Shown in pieces: positions 56,702 through 64,000 of a DNA stretch of 64,000 bases. The stretch's first letter is position 1, and each line of letters opens with the position of its first letter. A program made the position numbers and the translations under genes. The DNA comes from Maratus speciosus (Eukaryota; Arthropoda; Arachnida; Araneae; Salticidae). Where the stretch lies: NCBI GenBank assembly GCA_963932465.1, contig OZ010794.1, positions 441,193,502 through 441,257,501 on the forward strand. The letters run 5' to 3'. The notes beneath the pieces were generated by a model. That model worked only from the letters and a program-made list of their open reading frames with translations. It searched no databases and was not told the DNA's origin.

Positions 56702-56745
56702 CGATACCTGGCTGACATAATTCACTCTTACACTCCAGCTTTGAA

Positions 56746-57949
56746 TATGATATAATCCAGTTGGAAAAAAATATTCGTTCCCTTCATTATGAGAAAGTAA
56801 AGATGTTTCGCCTCATTTATAAGAGTATGTTAAAATCACATATGAGACAGAAAATTAATGTTTTTAATAAGTTAAAAAAAATGTAAAATAAATAGTTGTT
56901 AATGCTCTGCCAGTCTTCTTTCTTGGTCCGCTTTTTCTTCTAATTTTTTTTTAAAAATAAAATTCAACGTTTTAAATTTCTTTTTATGTTACCACTATCA
57001 GTGTATTTTCAGGAAGAAGTCACAATGGTATAACTTGAAAATATTAATATATTAATTATAAATATTAATTTAGAAGCTCAAACTGACACCAAGTCACCTG
57101 GGCCAACCTGCCCCGATTACGGGGTTAATTAGCCCACGTCACTTTTTAATGTTCTGATAGTGCAGAAGTTTAAGAAATGTTCAAAATTTTACCGAATCTT
57201 AATTTTTGTCTCGTACGAACGAAAACACAATATAGCCTAAAGAATATCTACCATACAACGTTCCTTAATGAAGCCATGAAATTATAAAAATGTAAAATTA
57301 TTAATTAGAGAAAGAAAGGATTAAAGTAAAAAAAAAAAAAAAAATCAATTTATAGATATAAATAGAATTAATTGATTAACTCGACATAATTTTCATCATT
57401 ATAATGAAGACAAACATAAAATTTGGTTATGTTTTTGATAGGACCAACTATTACAAAAAAAAAAAAAAGTGGTTGAAGAAGAAAAAAATTCATAACTTCG
57501 TCAATTCACAAGATATCAAATCCGTTTGAATTTATTATACATCTTCTTAGTATTATCTAAAACTTTTATATTGACAAGTTTTTGATAAGATCAACTATTA
57601 CGGCAAAAAGAAAAAAAAATATATGTGTGTGTGTATAAGAAAAAAATTACATTTCTCTTAATCCGTAAAATTGTTGGTGAATTAACTTTGAAATCTACCT
57701 GTGCCTGTAGCCCAAGCTAACAGGGATTTTACTATAATTATGATAGTTATAAATATTTTTGTACAACAGAGCAGCATACTTGATGTGGGTAAGCACCAAT
57801 ATATCTTCCTTTTTTAGAAAGATTGACTGGAATAACCAGGAATTCAATTAATAAAATAATTCCTTATTATTAATTATTAATAAATTAATTAAAATAATAA
57901 TTAAATAATTCCTTACTATAAATTAATAATAAATTAATTAAAATAATAA
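56746..57949. other. Gene-free stretch
   Basis: No gene. A-runs at 57330 and 57456. 'GATAAGATCAACTATTAC'-like phrases recur at 57439 and 57587 (an imperfect ~150-bp direct repeat). 'CTGCCCCGATTACGGGG' (57109-57125) resembles a MITE subterminal region without a visible partner. Confidence 0.3.
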
Positions 57950-58285
57950 TAAAAATATCTGTAAACAAAATCGAAAAAGCAAAAAACGGCCTTGGTACAG
58001 ATTGATCTCAGGTATCCAATTCAAAAAAATCATTTAAAAATATTGAAATGCAACCGAGAAGAGGCTACTTTAGTCAAGCGAAAAGATCCGTTCGCTAATG
58101 CTAATCCTATGGAAGAAATTTATAAAGATATCTCGTTTGCATTTCAATATTTTTATTTTATTTTATTTTTTTATTTTATTATTATTATTATTATTATTAT
58201 TTTATTTATTTTTTTTTTTTTTGCATTGGATAGGTGAGATCGATCTGCACAAAGGCCGTTTTTTACTTTTTCGGCCCAAAATCTG
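57950..58285. repeat. Hairpin repeat family, isolated unit
   Basis: It has a left arm (57950-58052), a loop (GAGGCTACTTTAGTCAAGCG... to TATCTC) and a right arm (58130-58275) interrupted by an ATT/T-rich expansion (58151-58220). The plus frame from 57992 contains DPFANANPMEEIYKDIS as in the other clusters. Confidence 0.75.
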
Positions 58286-59339
58286 AGTTTCGCCGAAAAT
58301 TCGTTTTCGGCAAATTTCGACTGGATTAATTTTCATCAATAGGCTAAAAAATTTTTATTTCATTTGTACAGCCCTGTATATGACACACCGTATCCCCCAC
58401 TTTCCGCTTTCACACTTACCCAATAGTGTATAAAACTTTGTAACTTAATGTGTATCATAACGAAAACCGTACTTTCCAGCTAATAGACAGTACTTCTGTG
58501 TTGTATCCGATAAATTTTGTGTGTTCCTGTAAATGAGCGATAAATGATACACACATCACATTCTACAGTAAGTATATGGTTATGGCGTAAAACCACAGTA
58601 ATGTATATCATTTTCATTATACTTGAAGCAGTGTAACATCATTAAAATATTTTGTAAACAGTTTTTCTAAGTAGATGTATTATGTAATGGAATTCGTTTG
58701 TGAGGTGCTGTAAATGAGTAATAAATGCTTTGCACCTCATAAATACGTATCAAATATCTTATGTTTGAAATTGTGCAACATTATTAAAATGTACTTGATT
58801 CTTTCTCATTGACCGTAATGTAACTGCATATTTCAAATTTCGAACGTTTCAATTTCAATAGAGATCATCACTAAATGTCAATAACACCCTCAATGAAAAA
58901 GGAAATTTCTAAATTTATTGTTTCATTACATTTTTTAAAGCTGTTAAAAAATTACATAAAAAATAAATAATAGAGCCTCAACAACGTGAATCTCTCCGAT
59001 ACATTCTAACATAAAAACCTTAAATTTGCTGACATTTAATGTTCACTCGAATATCGTTTTATATATATATATTAAATATATTTGGAATTAGAATTGCTTC
59101 CCAATGATAAACGTTTCCTGATTTCTGTGTTTAAAACCAACTCAAAATACCAACTTTGACATTGTTTTCCAGAAGTCTTTTGCCTCCATGAGGAAACGAG
59201 AAAAGTATTTGATTTTTTAATATCTGAATAAGAATATCGGTAAATTTCGTGCACTTAAAAATATGCATATGATTTTGAAAATGTGTTGGTGAATAACCTA
59301 TTTAGACTTCAGAACAACTTTCCAGGGGTCCATCCAGAT
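58286..59339. other. Gene-free stretch
   Basis: AT-rich, with no recognisable gene or element. 'GTAAATGAG(C/T)(G/A)ATAAATG' recurs at 58531 and 58712, within loosely repeated sequence. Confidence 0.3.
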
Positions 59340-59660
59340 AGAAAATGGGGCCTATTCAAGGCCCTTTCACAAAAATCTATTCAATAAAATAGTCCCCTTC
59401 ACAAAAATAAATTTAATAAAACTGGCCTCCTCACAAAAATAAATTTAATAAAATGGGACCCTTCACAAAAATGAATTTAATAAAACTGGCCTCCTCACAA
59501 GAATAAATTTAATAAAATGGGACCCTTCACAAAAATGAATTTAATAAAACTGGCCTCCTCACAAGAATAAATTTAATAAAATGGGACCCTTCACAAAAAT
59601 GAACTTAATAAAACGTGCCCCTGCATAAAATTCCTTTTAATAAAATAGACCCCTTTGTAA
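59340..59660. repeat. Minisatellite, 64-bp dimer of about 32-bp monomers
   Basis: ACTGGCCTCCTCACAA recurs at 59421, 59485 and 59549 (period 64), alternating with 'ATGGGACCCTTCACAAAAAT'. Each half contains AATTTAATAAAA. More divergent monomers flank on both sides. Confidence 0.9.
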
Positions 59661-60168
59661 AATTCTTTTTCATAAAAAGTGTTTTAAAATGTGTAATTTG
59701 TAAATGAAACTAGATCGCGAAAAACAAAAACTTTAGAAAGAGGATTTAAAGAAGTTTTTGGTACAAATTTGAATAACTGGATTTTAACTTTCGTTACAAA
59801 ATGTTATTTTTCACAAAAATATAATAAAATTCCCAAAAGTAACTTTTACTTTCCACAAAATGGGTCTCAATAATAAAAACCTGCCTCGAGATCTACTTTC
59901 TCAGAAGGTGTAATTGGAAGCCTGTCTTCATTCCTGCCTGCTAATCACTTTTTCCCGGTCAGGTTGTCTAAAATACCCCCCCAGTTTGCCTGGAGGCAAA
60001 GAGAGCCTATTTTTATGCTGTGGGGTGACCATTTTGTTTGTCAATTACATGCTTAGAAAATATCATTGGTCTTTTAAGGTGCCAATCTTTATGATTGGGA
60101 TACGCCTCCCATGTGGCAACGTTTAAACTGTAAAATGGGATTTCGGTTTTCCAATTGAGTGAAGTAGA
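59661..60168. other. Gene-free stretch
   Basis: Nothing recognisable. The 70-codon plus ORF at 59914-60126 has no known similarity and no splice context. Confidence 0.25.
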
Positions 60169-60872
60169 CAGTAGAGCCCCGATTATCCGCGGTGCGGTTT
60201 ATCCGCGTTGCGGTTTATCCACGAAGCAATTTTTTTTTTTAAATTTAAGTCAAATTTTTAAATTTAAGCCAAATTTGTGAATTTAAGCAAGGAAAATACA
60301 GTAAGCCCCACTAATAAATATAAACAGAAAAATTCATGTATTCGAAAGTAATAGAAGAATTTTTCTAGATTCGGTTGCCATGTTTAAAATATCAGTTATA
60401 AAGTGTTGATGTCTTTTCTTGATTTTATTAACTAAACGCAAGCACAGCAATTAAAATATTTAACAATTAACTAAGAATATTATGATAAATTCCAGGGGAG
60501 CATATCAAGAATAGCTTCATTTTTGAGATAGAAAAGGTGTTTGTAAAGAAAGAAGCAAAAACAAGTGACTGATTGTTTTTTTAAAGGTGTAACTCAACAC
60601 TTATGTACAGTATGTATGGCATTGTTCCCATCTTTGTTTACTGTTCTTTATTTTAGTGATTTAGACGTAAAGTAAAGGTTTCGGCTGTACTGTGCATATG
60701 TATGTATTTTAAACATTTTATTATGTTTTTGCACACTAAAACATAGTTTTCATGTTGAATTTTCTTTTTTTCGAGCTTCCACCCCATTTTCTGTCTTTTT
60801 CGGGTTATCCGCGATTTTTGTTATCCGCGGTGCCCTTGCCACCCAATTCCGTGGATAATCGGGGCTGTACTG
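60169..60872. mobile_element. Tigger-type MITE
   Basis: CAGTAGAGCCCCGATTATCC and ...GGATAATCGGGGCTGTACTG are inverted ends; TA follows the right one, GA precedes the left. 'TATCCGCGGTGC' occurs near both ends, with subterminal 'GGTTTATCCGCG' repeats. No transposase is seen. Confidence 0.7.
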
Positions 60873-61037
60873 TATCATAATTTTTCATACTAGTTATATT
60901 TTTACATCGAGAGCTAACATTAAAATTTTAATGGTTAATTCATATTCTGTGACCTCAAATTAAATATATCGTTTATTTAAAAAGTAAACAAAAAAAAAAA
61001 AGTTTTATTTTGTAGATCACTGTTATCAATATCTAAA

Positions 61038-61291
61038 TGAGGACGTGAGTTTAAAAACTCGCCTTATCCTAAATTTAAAAAATTGTGCTTTCTCTATCAA
61101 TCTATTCTATTGGTAAACCTGCACCGAAAAAACTCTACAATATGCAAAAAAAGTAGTTTTATCCTGTATTTCTGGCATTGTAAAATCTTAGTTTACAATG
61201 AAAACTAACCAATGAACCTAGTTCGAGGTTTATCGCGATTTTCCAAAATTTGATTTTCTAGATAAGGCGAGTTTTGAAACTCGCGTCCTCA
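61038..61291. mobile_element. Short MITE upstream of the channel exon
   Basis: TGAGGACGTGAGTTTAAAAA and ...TTTTGAAACTCGCGTCCTCA are inverted arms of about 30 bp, extended by CTCGCCTTATC and its reverse. It is 254 bp, without coding. Confidence 0.65.
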
Positions 61292-61352
61292 AATGCATTA
61301 AGCTACCTGCTGTGACGTAATCAAGTTTTCAGATATAAGAGGCACGGATATA

Positions 61353-61422
61353 ACCTTCTAAGACGGTATCGCAAATAATCGCAAAAGCATTCTTTTTATG
61401 AAAAACTTCCGTCTTAGAAGGT
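61353..61422. repeat. Small inverted repeat
   Basis: ACCTTCTAAGACGG and CCGTCTTAGAAGGT are perfect 14-bp arms around a 42-bp loop, 137 bp before the channel exon. It may be a tiny MITE or a transcript hairpin. Confidence 0.7.
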
Positions 61423-61558
61423 ATGGCTGTTATAATTGTAACTTATTTTCCTTGATACTCTATTTTTTCCGTTTAAGGCAGGATTCTGTTTCACCCAGGT
61501 TCAGTTTTAACAGGTTTTGCTGCGAGTTTTAAACTGCTTGACATGTTTCTCTACCTAG

Positions 61559-61754
61559 GTGTTTCTTCAATGGTCACATCTAAAAGCTGGCACCAGAAGC
61601 TCATCAAGGTGTTGATTCTAAGCCTAGGTCTAGTTGGATTCCTATTTCAGACTCGGCAGTTTCTTGAACTTTATTGGCAGTATTCAACAGTAGAGTTAAT
61701 TAGCCGTAAGACAACGATAGAAAAACCAGATTTTACCATCTGCGATGAAAACAT
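61559..61754 (+). CDS. DEG/ENaC sodium channel, TM1-containing exon
   Basis: The exon follows TTTCTCTACCTAG and ends before the strong donor GTAAGT at 61755. It starts with two bases of a split xGT codon, then encodes VSSMVTSKSWHQKLIKVLIL, SLGLVGFLFQTRQFLELYWQ, YSTVELISRKTTIEKPDFTI, CDEN and two bases of the next codon. If the split codon is Gly, this restores the family's conserved Gly before the first membrane segment (HG motif). About 20 hydrophobic residues form TM1. 'PDFTICDEN' matches the 'PAVTICN.N' signature that opens the extracellular domain. DEG/ENaC channels are trimeric sodium channels. The frame is also open upstream to ATG 61543, so the exon could be read as initiating there. 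Neighbouring exons were not found. Confidence 0.62.
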
Positions 61755-62637
61755 GTAAGTTAGATGTGAAGTTATATTTTTCTGTAATTTTTCTTTTAGC
61801 GCAAACTCTTATTTCTTTCATTACGGACTTTAAAATCATCCACAAATTTGAACCCCACTTTTGAACCTTTACCAAAAGCCAGTTGATACTTTCAGAAATG
61901 TAACGATGATGGCTGTGATATTACTACCACATTTGTTTTTCATTTCGGTGCCACATTCTCGTTTTAGCGCGCCTGCGATGTTGCTTTCCAGTTCAGCACA
62001 TCGCTTTCCCTTGCTGTTTTTGCCTTTCTCATCTTCGCGCTTCGTATTTTTATGCAACATTTATTTAAGTAAGATTACTCCATTTATTCTTATATATTTT
62101 TACTGCCAAAAGTTATTGACCGAAAAGTACATCTTTTGGGTTTCACAACCTTTTTCACAACGCACTTGCTATTGTTAACGTGACATCTGCTAATTTTTTA
62201 AAGTGACATTTGGTGCTTGTGACCCTAACAAACTTTTTCGGTTTACTTTTCACAATGCAATATTTTTTTAAAAGTGTCTTAATTTTAAAGGAACATCCAA
62301 ACCTTTATTCATATGACAGTGGCCACAACCAGCGCTATCACTATCGCTTTTAAGTACCTCATAATTTCAATTTTTACATTATCGAATAGGGATGCTGAGC
62401 TATAGTTTGCTTATTCTGTATGAACCGATATGGAATGTTTTGTTTTGTGACACACCATTCTGATATATGTAGGCAGCAATGATAATCTTCGCATTTGCTC
62501 GCAAGGGTTCAAGAAGCAATAGTTTCATTGATTTATACATAAAGGCGTATGTGCAGCGTTATGCGAGGTCCAACACCTAACATAGACGACTAAGGACGTG
62601 CAAAAGGTATCGAATTTACATTCAAGTTTAGTTAAGT
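61755..62637. other. Downstream intron of the channel gene, no feature
   Basis: No further channel exon, element end or repeat is recognised. The 105-codon plus ORF at 61861-62178 has no family resemblance. Confidence 0.3.
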
Positions 62638-62765
62638 CAGTGCTTAATTTGCGCCGGAGCTCAGCTCCGGTACTTCTTTGTTTTTAGTGAATATTTAAAC
62701 ATTGGTTGGAATTCACAGGAGCTCATAAATACTGAGCTCTGGAGCCCAGCGGGACAGCACTTAAA
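62638..62765. repeat. Direct repeat, copy 1 (partner 63094-63226)
   Basis: ATTTGCGCCGGAGCTCAGCT, 'TTTTTAGTGA.TATTTAAACATT', 'GAGCT.ATAAATACT' and 'CCCA..GG.ACAGC' recur in order about 450 bp downstream. CAGTGCTTAATTTG at the start resembles a hAT-type terminus, but no target duplication was found. Confidence 0.6.
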
Positions 62766-63093
62766 AAAAAGACGAAGTCTAAATTCTCTTTTCCTTTCCT
62801 TCCCATCTCCAATCCCTTGCGTTCTTTCCTACCAGAGCTCTTACAAATGTGACATAACGTATCGCACACGCGGGAGCGTACTTCTATATAGAGCTCGCAA
62901 GTGTACACTCAATAGTTTTCTGTTTCATTGGTTTCCGAACGGCGACGAGGAATGCCTGAATCAACCGCAACCGTATCAACTGCTTTTATTCGTGACGTTT
63001 CTGCTCAAAAAACTGTCGTGTTATGTTTTACTCGCTGCTTTTTGTTCGTATATGTAAACTATTCTTGCTGATCAACTTTTTAGATCGATGCGG

Positions 63094-63226
63094 TGCTCAA
63101 TTTGCGCCGAAGCTTACAGGAGCGCAGTTCCAGTACTTATTTATTTTTAGTGACTATTTAAACATTAGTCGACACCCACCCGAGCTTATAAATACTGCAC
63201 ATCAAAGCCCACTGGAACAGCGCTGT
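63094..63226. repeat. Direct repeat, copy 2
   Basis: It is the diverged partner of 62638-62765, in the same orientation. Confidence 0.6.
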
Positions 63227-63339
63227 GTGTTGTTTTCTACTAGTTGATACAAAAAAATCCTTGGCGAGTAAGATTTTCTGAAAAAGCTCCTCTCCTGATT
63301 TAAATGTTTTTGCTCTGTCAATTTATTAGATTTCCTTAT

Positions 63340-64000
63340 ATCATCATCATCATCAACCGCTTTCAATCCACTGCTGGATGTATAGGTCAATCTCATATTT
63401 TTCCAATGTTTCTTGTCTAATGCTTTAGTCATCCAATTTACACCGGCCAGTTTTCTGATTTCTCCACTCTATATTACTTGAGGTCGTCTTCTTGGTCGTT
63501 TTACAACTCTGGGATACCACTGTAGGGTGTTTGTACTCCATCTATTGTCTTGTCTTCTTGCAATTTGCCCAGTCCATTTCCATTTTAGCCGTTTAATTCT
63601 TTCAATGATGTCAAAAACCTTCGTCTGACTTCTTATCCACGTTATTTTCTATCTTTCTCTTTCAGTTATGCGTAGCATACATCTTTCGATACTTCTCTGT
63701 GTTGTTTGTAATCTTTGCACCATCCATTTTGTGAGCGTCCACTTTTCTGCTCCATAAGTTAGTGCAGGCGAAACACAATGGTTAAGCACTTTTCTTTTCA
63801 AACAAAGAGGCATGTTACTCTTCAGAATAATATTATTCCTCCCAAAAGCACTCCGCCGATTTCTTATTATTCTATGGATTTCATTCATAATACTATTATC
63901 CGATAATATTTCCATTTTAACTTTGCATTTCTTTAATCTCACCGTTGTTATAGACGATTTTCTTTTTTGATGCAAATGAATTGAACATCACCTTAGTCTT
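63340..64000 (-). mobile_element. RTE-like LINE, 3' end of ORF2, continues past window
   Basis: On the minus strand 63649-63975 reads EIHRIIRNRRSAFGRNNIIL, then CLKRKVLNHCVSPALTYGAE and WTLTKWMVQRLQTTQRSIER, the post-catalytic 'thumb' of RTE/BovB-type endonuclease-reverse transcriptases (family: FGK...LK.KV...C..P.LTYG.ETW.LT......L...QR.MER). Further on, in other frames, come KWKWTGQIARRQDNRWSTNT and WYPRVVKRPRRRPQ. The copy ends in a short (TGA)n tail at 63342-63354, typical of RTE. Frameshifts show that it is dead. The catalytic FADD box lies beyond position 64000. Confidence 0.75.

Overview
This is nuclear DNA of an animal, AT-rich and crowded with transposons; the repertoire (mariner, Tc1/Tc3, pogo/Tigger, hAT, PIF/Harbinger, piggyBac-type and other MITEs, Helitron, tRNA-derived SINEs, Jockey-like and RTE-like LINEs, minisatellites) and the two host genes fit an arthropod, possibly an arachnid. 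That placement is inference from repeat style and protein resemblance; no species-specific marker was seen. No prokaryotic operons, CRISPR arrays or intact long ORFs are present.

Host genes. (1) Positions 6537-13787, plus strand: the three last coding exons (19, 20 and 32 codons, all joined in frame at AG/GT junctions) of a gene whose product matches the C-terminus of dynactin subunit 3 (p24). The large intron between the first two exons is filled by a hAT transposon into which another hAT-like element, a tRNA-Gly-like SINE, a foldback element and a mariner have inserted. (2) Positions 61559-61754, plus strand: one exon of a DEG/ENaC (amiloride-sensitive/acid-sensing) sodium channel, covering the pre-TM1 motif, TM1 and the start of the extracellular domain. 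The other exons of both genes lie outside the window or were not recognised.

Layout. 1-2.5 kb: ancient hAT cut by the window edge. 2.5-6.5 kb: old repeats, a SINE and a LINE ORF1 relic. 6.5-13.9 kb: dynactin gene. 14-18.7 kb: Tigger relic, a 1.5-kb foldback element, another pogo-like element and a palindrome. 19.6-24.5 kb: Tc1/Tc3-like elements, one duplicated with its flank. 26.5-33.1 kb: a tandem duplication split by a 5-kb insertion that carries a 150-bp minisatellite and a complete-looking hAT inside a CATA/CGTA microsatellite. 33.2-36.8 kb: MITEs, a hAT transposase fragment and a second Tc1. 39.9-40.8 kb: a 147-bp satellite. 41.4-43.3 kb: a Harbinger relic with a pogo-like element nested in it. 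43.5-49 kb: a TA-flanked element, a pogo-like element containing nine tandem copies of a 58-codon transposase segment, a hAT MITE and a palindromic MITE. 50.3-58.3 kb: paralogous blocks with a Helitron-like insertion in one and a SINE in the other, amid clusters of a hairpin-shaped repeat. 59-61.4 kb: minisatellite and MITEs. 63.3 kb to the end: 3' end of an RTE-like LINE.

Nothing here forms a working gene system beyond the two host genes; the interest lies in the transposon structures, chiefly the amplified transposase tail at 45-46.7 kb, the foldback element at 15.3 kb and the hairpin repeat family at 52-58 kb. Family calls were made by eye from remembered motifs and need database confirmation.
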